In this document: in pieces, positions 41,601-56,222 of the stretch
Position numbering within the stretch: the stretch's first letter is position 1
Layout of the letters: every line of letters starts with the position of its first letter
Program-made: the position numbers and the translations under genes
The notes under the pieces: generated by a model
The model's database searches: none
The model's input: only the letters and a program-made list of their open reading frames with translations
What the model was told of the DNA's origin: nothing
DNA from: Tomocerus qinae
Lineage: Eukaryota; Arthropoda; Collembola; Entomobryomorpha; Tomoceridae
Length of the DNA: 64,000 bases
Assembly (NCBI GenBank): GCA_020055645.1
Contig: CM034550.1
Span: 21,050,880-21,114,879 of the forward strand
Direction: 5' to 3'

Positions 41601-44600
41601 TCTCCAATTTATAACCGATAAGTAAATATTAGTAAAACAATTTTAATTTGATATTAAAACTACAGTAGATTGTCCACAGTCTTTCTGGTTTGAGTTGTAT
41701 GTAGCATAGATTTAAAAATTAATTTTGTAATAAGTGTAGCTAGAATTGGTTAAGAAAAAGAGTGACATGACATTTAGACGAGTTAATGGGATGAAAAATG
41801 CTGGCGGCTAGTATGGAGAATGTAGAGTAAGAGTGCAATAGTAGCATTGCTTCTCCACGCTATTAACTGTAGTATAATAAAAGATCAGACAAATCAGGCT
41901 CGTATATAATCTACAAGGTTTTATAAATATACTCTTTGGATGTCTTCGTATGACTTCAGTATTGCGTTATTTCGTGTTATGTATATCTATGTACTACGCA
42001 GCTACCGGCTTTTCGCTTCGTTTCATTTTCATTACAATGACTGTGAGGATTCTTAACTGTTACTTATGCACTACTTACTCTCACTCTTTCTTTCAACTCA
42101 TAGACTAATGTCACTACACTTACACAACACAGTACATAACTATCTCTAATTTTCACTGCGTATCTACACAACCTAACACGGCTCTGTATATTTAATTGAT
42201 ATTGCTCAACATGAAAGAAACTATCAAAATGACACTTCAAACTAAACGTAGGTACCCGCCTACTAACCTAAGGACGCGGAATTGCTCTTTGGTTCTCTAA
42301 ATTGCAAATCTTCTCATCTGGGTTAGATATTTGAATTACAATTTTCCTCTCGCAGTACTATAAATGTAAAAACATTAAATCTACATTCATTTTTAGAGAC
42401 TTTTACTCCGAAAATTCTAAATGAATTAATATTTGTGAAATGTATTTTATCATTAGATACATCGTAGAATATTTAGCGTATATTACTATCTATTATCATG
42501 GACTATTGAGCATCTAATTAAACTAGAAAGCATTATTTCCATTATTATTTCATGGAGTTATTTGTTAAGTCAATAACTTACTCGGTGATTCGTAGATCAG
42601 GGATCAAATAACGTTAACAAGAGCAGACGGACGTTAATCGATCATGAATGATCATGTCGTCTTGACTAAATAATGGAGGGAGAATTGTCTATAGAAGAAT
42701 GGTCCAAAGTATCAGAAGACTGAAGACAACTTATAGTGAGTCAAACACCTTGGATTGTGCATACATATTAAGTGAGTGTATATCAGGTAGGAATTGAGCT
42801 GGAGATGGACTGCCGGAGTAGAAACTGGCTGGGCTGACTTACTAACTAGTCCTACGCTAATAATATTAGCTTAACTCGTTCTCTCTCCACAAATACCTGC
42901 ACAAAAGAGAGAAAGAAACCAATAACGATAATGTAATGTCTGAGAGCACGTATGTAAAGTATAAATTAAATCTAAGTACGTTGTTTGTATGTACTGTGCC
43001 CTTTGGAAAAGAAGCTGAGCAGAGTGAGTGTAATTGGTCGTGAGTGATTTTGTTCAAGGTGGTCCGGTTATTTTATCCTATACACTCTCTCATACGCTGA
43101 CTACACTCCACGATACTTCACCCATCAACATCAGATGACGATCTAATACACATACATACCATTTACAATACAATAAGTACTTACATCAAGACCTGCCTTT
43201 TCTCAGACGTCTCCCACTTCACACGACTTCTTTGGTGGCTCTCTTTCCCTCAACACAATACTACCAATTCCCACTAAAAATCACACCCATCAATCTTTAA
43301 TGCATACTCAATACATCAGGCATCCTTAATTTCTGTTGCTTTTACTAATTCATACTTCTAAGTCTAAGTACTTACTACCTACCTTTTTATACTTTTTCTA
43401 AATTGCAACTGATCCCAATTTAATATTATGATGCAAACAAAACAGTGAATGATCTTCAAATAATTGTATAATATGAAAATACCAGGAAACTGAAATCAGC
43501 CAATCGACAGTAAACTTCTTACAACCAAAAATTGTAATTTCTTGTTTACTTTCTAAGTTTATAAAAGAAGTGCTCCATGAAATCGATTTTCATGCAGCAC
43601 TGTAGTCCTAGTAGGTACAGTACAATAAGAAAAGCGAGATCTGTTAATGCTGGATTAGGAATAGAGCTGCATTGTTTGTTATATTGATATGGATGTTAGT
43701 AAAGTAAATGAGGTTACGATTAGGGAAAAGTTTGTGTGAGGAAATAGTAGATATTTTGTGGAGGGTCGGATAAGTTAAGTAGGGTTGGAGTCGACTGGAT
43801 GAACGTCGTGTCTCCATTTGAAAGCCTTTATTTGTGTAAAAGTAGCAAAGCACCTAGATTTGTAATAAGGAACTTGCAATTACAGTAAAGAATACGAGCA
43901 TTATTATTAGAGCAGCAGTGGGCAGTATTATTATGAAAGTTCTCAAGTGAAGTCAGGCTATTCAAAAGAAAAGTTTAACAACCACAAAGACATTCATAGT
44001 CGACTTTGTTTTTTCTGTAGGATTTAGATTGTTTTAAGCCATTGAGAGTCAGTGTACTGTATATTATCATTGTAATATCAGTGAATGGTCAATTGAACTC
44101 TTGTTTGTCTTTTTGTTTGTACACACACTCCATTATACACTAATAGAGTCTGGAATAGTAATTTGATGGTAGTTAGTAAAATTGGATTTTTTAATGTTGT
44201 AGCCAAAGGTTTTGGGTTTATCTATAGGTACCTAACAAATAACGATAATATCATAAAAAGATGGAGACAAGACCCCTTGTGTAATAGATATGAGAGTTTT
44301 TCAAAGGAAGTAGTCTCTCCTATACTATTAAAGCACCATAATATTAGGAATCATGCATTTAAGTATGAAACATGTCTTGTTCACATTTGTTTTCAAGCCC
44401 AATACCTTGTTATAGCACGGAAAACTTAGCTTGGCATGTTCCTAAGCTAATTTTCCTACATTTTCCTTATTGTACGAGACTAATTTCATTTAATTTCTCC
44501 GCGAAATCATTTCCATTACTACAATAATTGCAATATCTTAGCTACTGGCAGCTGGATACACAATTTTCATTTGTAAACCAATCTAGGAAGAAACTAAAGT

Positions 44601-45584
44601 GCAATGAAATTAGGTAAACTACAAGGATATGTTAAGTATGATTGCTTTGCCAACTTAACAAGCTGTCAAATCATGAGCATGCACTTTGGTAGGAAATAAG
44701 TAGTGAGTTTACAAATAAATAGGGCTGGAGCGTGGTTTGGTTATCGTCAATCCTCTCAACTCTCAAGCTGTTGAATTACGAGATGTTTTAAGGATACTAT
44801 TAGCTAGCCATCATCTCACGCAAAATGATACCTCGAACCTCGACTCAAACTTTTATGGTTTCCCGAGTTTCAATTTTCTGGGCAAATTACACGCATTTAT
44901 ACACGAGAACATTTGAGAACAAGGAAAAGTTAAGTTAGATGCATAAAAGAACATCCCACAATTAGTTCTACTGACAATATAACGCGACTACTCAGCTATC
45001 TTGTAAATTCTAAGTTAAACATACGGGAAATGCTCCAAAAGATTTTAAATTCATTTCGTTTTCCTCTCATCACTAGATTGGCACTGTTCAAAGGCAGTTC
45101 AATGCACGGTCCTGGGTTATGTAATATAATAATAATGCTTTTATTTTTCATTTGTTACTGTTAGACAATTCCAGCGTGGAATTATCCAACAGGATCCCAG
45201 GTTACTTAGTCTCATCTGAGGGAGGAACTAATTTTTAGCTTAAATCTTAAATGAATACTTGAAAACACACATAAAACACAAGCTCACATAAAAATCTGGT
45301 CTACAATGAGTTTATGTATTGAAGGCGTGTTTTTCCACAAACAAATACTAATAAAACCATGTAGAATGGTGAATGTAATCTTGTACAAGTAAACCAGTCT
45401 GTCTCAAACCGAGGTAAACGAGAGAAAACCTCAACGAACACTGCTTTCAACCCAATTTCATGGCAATCCACAAAATTCCAACTTAACTAGGTATGAACAT
45501 ATGTTCTAGGTCTAGTTACACGGTTTTTGCAAAAACTGTGATTAGGTGTTCTGAAACTATTCTCTCGTTACGTTACAATTTGCG
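35604..45584. other. Intergenic sequence, no gene recognised
   Basis: No recognisable coding sequence. Skewed patches include G-free runs at 41263-41321 and 43239-43301, and a near C-free stretch at 43671-43791 with only two C in 121 bases. The last two lie within 500 bp of each other with opposite polarity. Confidence 0.6.
39397..39409. repeat. GAT trinucleotide microsatellite
   Basis: Four consecutive GAT units plus one base. Too short to be more than a small microsatellite. Confidence 0.75.
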
Positions 45585-46222
45585 ATGGTGGAAAGGGCAC
45601 GTTTACTTATACCTATAAGTATCGTCTACTTAATAACATATATTTCCTCTAGCCCTAGCAATACAATCTCTAAAGTAAATATCAATTTTCTCGATCATTT
45701 GAGTGATTTCCATTTTGCTCGTCTGCCCATTCGCCAATTCCTTGTTAATTGCTTATCTGATCTCCGATCTGTATCTCTAAACGAAAAGCTCGCCATTTTG
45801 GAAAACATGTTGCCTCGTAGCATAGACCACCTTCGCTTCAATGCTCCTCCAACCTTTACCTACAGATTCACTAAATGTCTAACTTTGCATAGTAATCTTG
45901 TATTTAATGCATGGATATTAGACAATCTCGAGATGTGTGTGCAATTAATGTATTCGTATCTGACTCGTTCTTCTCTCGCTCCATAAATGTTTCGGGCCAA
46001 ACAAACTTATTATGTCGTATTGTTAGCAAATCCAACTATGGACAAAGGAAAGTCAAACCAACTGACAGACTTTGTCTGTCTAATAAACGTTTTAGCCTTG
46101 CCTCACTCTCCTATCCTATGGGAGTTTCTCATTGCTCCCCAATAACTTTCATTAAACTTAATTCCAAAATAATTATAGACACCATTACTCAGCGTAAACT
46201 TAAACAAGACCAACAAGGGTAG
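45585..46222 (+). other. Region with two overlapping open frames, coding status unsupported
   Basis: One frame of 133 codons starts from ATG at 45585, and another of 103 codons overlaps its end in a different frame and runs to 46222. Neither contains a motif I recognise, no transmembrane or signal pattern is convincing, and the two frames exclude each other as a single exon. For DNA with this AT content about one frame of this length is expected by chance in a 64-kb window. Probably non-coding. Confidence 0.12.
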
Positions 46223-49200
46223 TCATACCTAACTCTTTGTTCAACCGTCCGACATGTAAACAAAACCAAATTTAAACTCACCTTACAACCAAACCTCAGC
46301 CAAACGGCCAAGAATATTGAAAATACTCCATGAACTCCTCCTTCAATTCTTTACTCTCTACACTAAGCCGTAATATCAACACTAGCTTCAAAATACCTTG
46401 AAATACCTGTAATACCCTTTCTGTATTCCAGCAGACCTTTTATATCAATACTTGAGTACCTGAAGGGAGTCCCCTTAGTTTTACCATTATAACGTATATA
46501 ACTTTTAGTTACAATTGACTCTAGATACAAAGGTACCCAAAATATTTCGTTGCATCTATCAATGTAACTGAAAGTTGGTATAAAATTGTTATCTAGTCCA
46601 TAGTACAAGATGTGGATCAGATACAAGAGTTTTAACCTTTTATTCCCTATCAAATATTTTAGTTTGGTATTAACTACAGAGATGCTTTACTAATAGTTTA
46701 AACTTAGCCACTAATGATTTTACAAGTACCGGCAGACTATATATAAGCATCACAGATGTCTAGAATTATATATAGATATACAGATATAGAATTGCCTTCC
46801 TTAACACAAAGTTGTAGTTTTCTTGTTTATCATGATGAATGTGAGGATTGGCTGTCATGTAAGCGAGGAATAGTTGAAAGTTTAAGATGGATCTTTGCTT
46901 AAGTTTGGCTTGCGTCATATTAAGTCCCTGGTAACAACATCCCCTTGATATCCCTAACTTGTCTCATCGTTGTTTTGGGTAGGTTCCCTTGTGGTTTGTA
47001 GACTTGTAATAACTATTGTAGTAGGTAGTATGTAAGGCAATGAAGAAAACAAATAAATGATCATATCCTGTAGACACAAGGTGATCATCTCACAAGATAA
47101 TGCATTAGGGTAAGAATAGACTCATTAATATCTGTATAAATAAATCCCAGGTAATCAGAATTGATATACCAATCCCTACAGTCTTATTATTTATGAATGT
47201 CAGTTCCTACCTATTATTTAGGGTGTATAATAACTACAACCACAAGTTCACAAGGTAGGAACACCATTCAATATTCTATGTCTTATAGACTTTCTGATGG
47301 AAAAGTTACATAAGCTTTAGTATCCGCTATCTAAAGCGTAGTAGATACAGCGACTTTTACTTAGGTATTTGGACATTCTTATTACAATTGCGTTTTGATT
47401 GTTATGCTTTTGATTTGCAAATATCACGTTTGGAATAGCTTTCTAAAATAATTAATCTTTGCAACTTTTCATTATTTTCGTCGCACTGATTTTTATGAAG
47501 TCAATTGGAGATGCATAATAATACTAACTTAATATTTTGTAAATTAATACCTTCTTCCATTCCATTGGCATCTGCCCTTAATATTAAAGATAAATATTCG
47601 GAGATATTAATAAAAATAATTCGGAGCTTAAGCACAAACCTAGTTTTGAGAAAATTAAGATGCTAGTTATTTGCATTTATGTCAGTGGAAGACGAGAATT
47701 AATTAGATTGGAGGCTTATATTATTGACCGACAGAAATGAGTTGAAGAATAGAGCGGACAGACAGTTTGCAGTAGCGTAATAAAGCAATTATCCCCTGCT
47801 ATGAGATCGTTTACTGATACCTCTACGTTTTATCATAAAGGTTGTTGTTGAGTATAGAGTCGGCTTTCTTGTATAGCCTCTTTCGACAACTAACAGAGGA
47901 TGAGATCGATAGTTATCTTTAAGTGTAGCCTAAGCAATTCCTTGCGTGGCTGCTTTGAAGAGAACAGGAACTGCGTTATTTAACAAGATACAATCCCTAT
48001 ACAAACGATTATTAGTAAAAACAAGGAGAAGTAAAACCAACAAATGCATCATAACATATAATCCACGTACAGAGTAATAGATTCTCTATTATCATTGCAT
48101 ACACTTTTATTGTATCATCCCATAATTATCTGCCGTCTTGGCCGATATACACAAGGTGTATAACCAATTTGAATTTTTCAGCTATCTCAAGCTCCGAAAA
48201 CCTACATACATAAAAACAATGCGGATGGTTTATTCATTGCAGCATCATTTCCTTCTATACACACTTTTATTAGCCATCTCGTTATACATACACACTTAAC
48301 TACTCTATACACAATATTCTTTCGTTATTGTTGTCATAATACATGTGTACTAATAATTTTATATAGAACATCAGATTTCTTTGTATCTTGAATATTTATA
48401 GCTTTATGCTTTACATGTGGCACAAACGATACTTAATAATATAGCACAGTACGCTTTATCTGTACTGTCTATACACACAGCAGGTAAATCTTTATACTGA
48501 CCAGAAAATATAATAGCCATATAATATGGATATAGGTACTATTTGTATATTATGAATTTTGAATCCCTAATTTTCTGTAATAAAGAGTCGCTCTTCAGTT
48601 CCATATTTTCTCATGCTTAACATACTTGCAAAGAAATAGGGCCGTCTACGTCTGTCTGGCTTAGTTACTCACAATCAGTTGGCATCCAATTTAGAAATAT
48701 GATCCGACGGCCTTCTCTGTTTGTCTACAGCCACATTATAATGGAAACATTATAGAGATTTTCTATACTATTTTGACATTGTTATTGGTTATAGTAAAAA
48801 ACGTCTTCCTAGTTTTATTTCCCTTTAACTAACACTTTTCTGTAATGACCCCTTTGAATTTAGGCTTACCTTTTTTATTTCTTGGTCCTTATTCATGATA
48901 ATACTTCAAAGAGATACACAAGGAAGTGTATTTACATTTTATTGTATTTCTGTATATAAGCAATGAAAATGTATGTCTATGCATAAACACATGTTAGCAT
49001 GACATTGATCTAACTTTCGTAAAGTATTTAGTGTGTTTGTATTTTGTATGCAAATGAATTGTACAAGCTTCACCTCTGACATGTGTTAAGTCCTAAAGCT
49101 ATGAATTGGTGATTTGATCTACAAGATTGTTCTCTTGGATCATGAAAAAGAACATAATGGTAGTTAGCTTGAGAAAGTTATGAAAACAATAGCTAATAAA

Positions 49201-52200
49201 ATTTGCTTGTTAATAGGAAACCGATTGATCTGATGCACATCGACTGTTCCAAATACTCATTAATAATTTACCTCGTTTCTTGGGATAACTTTTCGAAAGC
49301 ATTAGGCTTATTATCAATGACTATCAAGGTAAATACTATGCAATTGGGTATTTTAATTGACCATTGTTGGTTCTACGAATTCGTAAGCATGCATTGAGAC
49401 AACCTTTTACCTCTACTTATTTTATTGCAAATCTGTTCTGCATCTTTTACTTCTATCCATATGTGAGTGTAAAATATTTAGTACAACTGTTTTTGGTATT
49501 CGTTTTGAACACAACTGTAAAATTGGTTCAGCAGAAATAGAGCAAACAAATAAAGACTAGGGCTTAATCAAAACCGAATAATTAAAATTGTGTCATCTGT
49601 CTAAAATCTTGGTACTAAAAATTCATTAGATTAATTATTGTTGACCCTGCTTGTCATGCTGTATTATGTAATACTACAGAAGTATATTATTGGTATCTAT
49701 TTTAAATTCGGCATATTTAACCACGAAATATTTTCAAATTCATTATTCAAACGTTAATAACTGGAAGGAGTATGCACTTAAACCTAATGTTGTTTACAAA
49801 GTACTAAAGACAAGAATGCGTACCGAATACAAAAACTGTTTGTTGTGAGTTGTAATGGAGTCAACAGAAAAGTCTCAATTGCTTCCAAATGTGGCTTGAC
49901 TATCTAAAGAATCTACTAGAAAATTTTAGAGTATTGAGCATTGTTATGTCTATCGACTTTATTTTTAGTCCGAGATATACCAAAGCTGTTTATATCTGCG
50001 TAAATCTAACACATTTTCCTAATTTAACTCCTAATATTACTTGGAGGAATTTCTTTGTGGTATGGCACAAAGCAGTAATTTGTTTTAGCTATAAGTTCTG
50101 TGCAAATAGTAAACTATATCACTATAGCGTGTTTCCAGTAGCAGTATAAAATAGGGTGATAATACTAATTTTATATACACAATAGCAGTATCTAATAGAG
50201 TGGTTCAAGTACAATGCGTAGACAATCTCGTCCGTAATGGGAAGGTGAAGTATGTCAACGTAAACTCGGTTTAAAATGCACGGTGAATTTTGTTTGTTAT
50301 TTCAAGGGTTTGTTTGTACGCATTTATGCTTCAGCACTTGACTCGAGTTGTTTGTAGCCTAATGAGGAAATCACGAGAAAACAAATCAAGTGTTTGTATT
50401 ACAAAGTAAATACATACAGTCTTTATTGCAATTAGCAGCCCTCTCAAAATCTATCTACATGCCAGGCCTTCTACAATATAATTAGTGGCACAATGGTAAA
50501 TACTACTCTGTCCTATTTGGATTCCTATTTCTGCTGTAATTGTAATATTGGTTGATCTAAAATATATATAATTACGTAATTTAATTTGATTCGCTTTTAA
50601 AATGGTAAGGATTTTAATTAATATTTGTTAACAATTTTTTGTGCACGAATAACCACCAAAACCTAAACCAAATGCATATAATAAAGTTCATGTATAAAAT
50701 TGTCGTTACAAATACTAGAAAATTCAAAGTCAATGTAATCAAATTACAGACACAATAAGGAAGGGAATAAAGACTGAATTGTAGACATGTAAACAGAATG
50801 CATAATGCGGGCCCACCTGTCTGTCTCGTCTTCCCATGTCTTAACTGCAGCTACATTAAAACAGTGTTTGGTATCTATAGGAGGAAGGCAGTGTTAGCCA
50901 AGGCAAGGAGCAAGTAGAAATAAAAAAGAAAGACTAAGTTAAGTAAATATTTGCCTGTACACCACACAAGGAGCATGGACATGGCAAGCAATCAACAAAG
51001 GAAATGCCTCGTATTAACATGATCATATAGAATAGGAAAAGACACTCAATTCGTTGACCGCAAGCAAACGAAAGAGAAGTTGTGACAAAAAACTCTTCCT
51101 TCGTCAGTCGAGTAAATAGTATTCATATTACTGTTGCTTTCTTGGGAAGCCGAGTGAGGAAGTACAAATAAATTCTTTGTTTTTTCCCTGTTTTCCTATC
51201 TGATTATCATATCGTTATCAAACTCATGTCATCTCAAATCAGCCCAACCAAAAAGGCATGCTTTAGAACAAACAAAACACACCTTAGATTTCTGATTCAC
51301 GTTTAGTCTTTTTTACATTTCATTCATTCTTTCATTCATGTCAGCAAATACATAGAAAAGTTTATTTTGAACAAACACGATACAAATAACTCACAAGTGC
51401 TCTGTAAATAAATTGAAAAGCTTACATAATCATATTAGCTGCATGGACATACATTATTTGTGGCTTGTCAACATACTATTAAATATTGCGTATAGGTTTA
51501 GTTTTGTAGAAAGTAGGCACGCCAAGTACTTATGGTATGAGACATGTGGGTGTTGATGTGTGATGTAATGTAATCAAATTCACATAAGAAATAGCTAATA
51601 CGATCGGAAATAGTAGGAGCCGAGTTAACAAGGCCCATAAGACTGGAAGACTGCCATGACTCTTTATGGAAAAGGAGAGTCTACAATTTTCCTATAGCCA
51701 ATGAGAAGGAAATATCGTTATTACGCCAAGTTACGTATGTCAGATTGTGTTTAACTTGATAGACTACGATTATGTTACAGAGTATCCCTCATCCTCTGTT
51801 AGTGCAGTAGTCAGTCAGCGTATCCTGCTCCTTTATGGTCATAATACATTGACTTTTCCATCTATTTCTCCTTTAAACACTAGAGTGAGTGTACATTATA
51901 TAAGTTATCATACTAGTACAATTACTATACATGATAACCACGAGACATATGCTTTGCACGCCTATCGTTGATTGTGACTTGTCCTGCTGGCCAGCCGTGG
52001 CTTTACAAGGTTTGCTAAGACTACTGTACACATCCAATGTACTATTATCTCAAAACAGAAGAGATGTACGCAATAAAGTGATAAGCAAAAGACTATACGT
52101 GAGATAATCTATTGTGCAGAGGAAAGTGCTTTTATAAGAATTACATTTGCAGGCTGACATGACATGGCTTAAGCATTGCTGTTCCATTATGCTCTAACCA

Positions 52201-55200
52201 CTCCAACCCAGACCAACGCTAACACTGCACACCTGCCTTTCTTTTACTTATCTCCTTTTAACTTACTCTTATTACATAAAACGCGATTAACCTATCTTTT
52301 ATTCTGACTTGTCTTTCGGATTATCCCTATTCTATTCTTAATAATGTTTTCTCAATATCCTTCCTTCCGTAGATGCGTATTGCTATGTAATCATCTACTA
52401 CTTAATAGTAGTCTAGAAACCAATTGTAAAAGCATTAGCACAGCCACATTATTACAGGACTTACGCATTGTTTATCTCTATAGTAGTTTCTCCATTTTAT
52501 GATATACGTATGAATAGATTAAAGCAGTTTGATGGCACCTAATATGATGTTATTATTGTTACGTAAGTAAAGAAAAGACCGAGTCAAGCCTGGAAAAGAC
52601 AGGAAACGCCGTCACTCAACTCCACGCTGCTGCTCTTTACATGTAACAAACTCTCTGTTAATAACCCCCAATAAAAACCACATTAGTTTCGTTATTTAGA
52701 TTCAAGAAGCTACTGTGTCCACCGATTAGCTTGCATTTATTTAAGCGTATAGCGTATCACTTTTTCTATACTGAAGCTACAAATAAAAACGACGACCGAT
52801 GCACCTATAGAGAATTGCAAATTATAAAATAACATTATCTGAGAATTACACAAACATGGCATTCAGGTATTTACATTTATTTGATGCGAAACAATAGTAA
52901 AAACCCGAGTTAACATTTCAAAACTGCAATTCTAAATGTAGGTAGATAGGGGAAGAAGGACCATGATATAATTATATTGAATACAGATTCCGAATTGAAT
53001 GGTAAAAGTTGTACCTTTGCGATGTCAATGATATTTGAGGAAACTATATTATGTGCCAGGCATGAATACATTAAATATTCGATGCTTCTTCTGCCCATCA
53101 ATACTCTGTACATTTTAGCAGCGGGTATTAATTATTAAATAAAGTTTTGTAAACGTATTTTGATTAGCTGTTACTGTGATGTTAGGAAAGAAATAATTGG
53201 GTAGCTGTAATGAAATTCCAGAAAACCAAAATATTTTAAATGTTTCCAATAGGGCGGAGATTTGTGTAGTATATTAAAAGTAGGTGTTAACAAAAATATT
53301 CCAGTTCAGTAAACATGAAAACGCACTACCTGCCTTTCTTTATCCTTACAGCGATTTTACACAATAGCATGATGACATAACATGCATGACTTTTCCTTTT
53401 AGTGTTTTCCATCCATTTCACTAAAATTGGTAAACAAAGAAATAGTTAGTAATCTGTAAAGGCAGAAAAGGGTGTTGAGTAAAATGACTTTGTTCTTACT
53501 TGAAAGATAAACCAACAATATAGAAAAATCATATTATGTCTAAACCGCAATGGAATGAATAGATAGCAACCATAAATACAGAGCTGAACTTACCTACCCA
53601 CTTGCGATAGAAACGCCTGTTTCTCCATACGAATGAAAAATTCCAAAAAAGTATGCCTTCCTTTAGCATCGAATGGTAGATAGACATTATGGGAATATGA
53701 ATTTTTTCTCACGCATAAAATACTTGGATAATAAATGGTAGACAGGACCATCCTACTTACTGACTTGTAGTTACAAGTGCCCCTTCTTGCTGAATAGCTC
53801 AGCTCTAACTTGTATTTAGTTGAGAAAAATTAAGGAAACCAAACCAATGGAAGTCAAGTCAAATCCTCTAACAAATATTAACCTAAACCAAACACGAAAA
53901 TAATGTGATAATGTCTAGTAAATTACAGGGAGATAGAGACAGAGTTCATTTCTTCGTCAGAGTGATTTTTTCACACCGTCATGTGCAATTCTCGCTGACC
54001 AGACCAACTCAACTCTGAAACATAGTGCTACATTACTGTATCTGAGCAGAGCATGTCGAATGCAAGAAGAAATGGAGTACCAGAGCAAAACCAAAGGCTA
54101 TGTGTAAAACATGAACTTGTATAAGCATTTATGACTCTATGTAAGCATGTATAAAAAATAGCTTATATGATCAAAATACGAGTAAACACTCCCAGCGCCT
54201 AATGATGTTGATTTTATTACATGGAGCTTCATTACTGGCAATCAACCGCTTTTTATCAAATCTCGTAATAAGAGCACGTAAACATGAAACTAAAGCGTAA
54301 CTGAAATTCACTCTAGTCAACTATGATTTGTATGTAGACAAGAGCCCCAGTAGTTTCTCTATACTCTCCATTGTCGTTATGTATCTTGTGTAATATCCAG
54401 TATGTATATATCCAGTAGGTGGTATGCTAAATATCTACAATAATGGAGCTGGCTATACTTACCTACTGTGCATTTTCTACAGACTCGACTTGTGTAACTT
54501 CTTGCAAACTTTTAAATCAAATCACCTTAAATTCATACACACCATACAATTAGAGTGCACTCTAACATTTCTACTAGTAGCTAAGTACCAAGGTACTTGC
54601 CATTAAATCAGAGCGTGTTCTGTTTTTCCTAATAGAATCATTCTGTAAGCCTTCACTCATGTTTTCATACTTACCTGTATTTACACAGAAGTATTACCCT
54701 CCTATTTAGTGAAGGCTAGAATTTACCTCTCATAATGAGCAGTCATTTAAAAATCAACACAATTCAGGAAGGTAGGTACATTTACATTATACACAACTAC
54801 TAAAACACAATGTGCAATTACATCTACAACCTCACATGGTCTTACCCTAACCTGGCTTGTTGCATATTTCTGTTATTACTAAATACTTACATACACATAT
54901 AATTAAAGTTTCCTCTATCAACTTTTATGCCTTTATTTTGTAATGAAGTTCAAAAATTAAGTCCTAAATCTACATTATTCCCAGATAAATAGAACAATTT
55001 CTTTTATACCGAAAGATGTAAGCAGATGGTAAAGACGGAAATCCAATTTTCTTATAATTTATCGGAACAAAGGATGAAAAAAAGGGATTTTAATCTCGAT
55101 TAGGGAATTCATCAGATAATAAAAGTATGTGGACCGGTGAAGTGTACAGTTTTAATAGATGACAAAGTAAGGAATAACGAGATTAAGAGCGCTGAGCTAA

Positions 55201-56129
55201 AACTAACAATAAGGTAAACTGGAGAAGATCTTCTTGGCTAAACTGGCGGACTAGGGAGCTCTGCAGGCATGGAGGAAAATGAAATCTGAAGAAAATCACG
55301 TTTGCTGAAGGTGCCCAAGCGGGTGCACTATTTACCATTGACATCATAGAATGTCTTGAGATTTTCGTAGTAATATTTTTCATGGTACCTAACTATACTA
55401 GGAAAATTCTATTTTCGACGCTAAATGCAGTCGTATAGTTTTCGTGCGACTATTTCATTCACGTCGACTGCTTTCGGTAGAAATGGATAGAATAACAATA
55501 CAACTCTGGAGTGTGCCTGGCCCAATGCTCTGCGTAAGAGGAAAATACAATAGAATTAAGATATAATAGTAGAGTAGTCAAGAGAGTAGAAAATATTCAG
55601 CACTGGGTGTAGGATCACCACGCAGTAGGACTATAATAAATATATTATACATAATGTATACCTAAATGTATATAAGAATCTGGAGGTCTGGTTCGGTAGT
55701 CTGGAGTTTCTTTTGTCTTCCCTTAATCAGTAAGACAAGACAAGTGTGAAGTGAATCTACTGTGATAATGATAATGCGGGATTGTTCGGATGAGATGAAT
55801 CCTTTCCATGTTCCAGTTTCCTCCAGTTTTCTCTCGTCTCGCTGAGTTAAGCTTGACTTGGTTGTTTCTTCTGGCCTGGTCTCCCTTATTGGATTTTCCG
55901 TGCCGACATCCGGGGAACCGTAACTCGACATCAAACTCAACTCTCCAGGCTTCTTTCCAAGTTTCAAGTTCACTTTTACTCTACACAGCACACCAGACAC
56001 TGAAGATGAACTTGGAAAACTGTCCGTAATGTATTATAAAAGGTAGCCACTGATTCTTTTAGTTGCAACTTGCAGTTCAATCTAGTTCCGGCGTTTTCTA
56101 GAATAATAGTGAATTGTGCACTGACAAAA
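46223..56129. other. Intergenic sequence, no gene recognised
   Basis: A minus-strand frame at 46363-46653 and others up to 86 codons have no recognised motif. GGTTCCCTTGT at about 46983 matches the arm of the inverted-repeat element at 35.2-35.6 kb and may be a fragment of the same family. A G-free run lies at 52236-52282. Otherwise nothing beyond AT-rich sequence and short word repeats. Confidence 0.55.
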
Positions 56130-56222
56130 GCAAGCCATAAAATCATAAAGGAGTTTTTGTAAATTCCCGTCACTGCAATTCCTTTGTTGTAGTTTTCCAA
56201 CTTCTACGATTTTATGGCTTGC
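56130..56222. repeat. Inverted repeat, 15-bp perfect arms with about 63-bp spacer
   Basis: GCAAGCCATAAAATC at 56130-56144 is exactly complementary to 56208-56222, and one further outer base pair forms. A few extra pairs are possible just inside the arms, but the rest of the spacer does not fold into a long stem by eye. It could be a very short inverted-repeat element or a hairpin in a transcript; nothing shows which. Confidence 0.5.
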
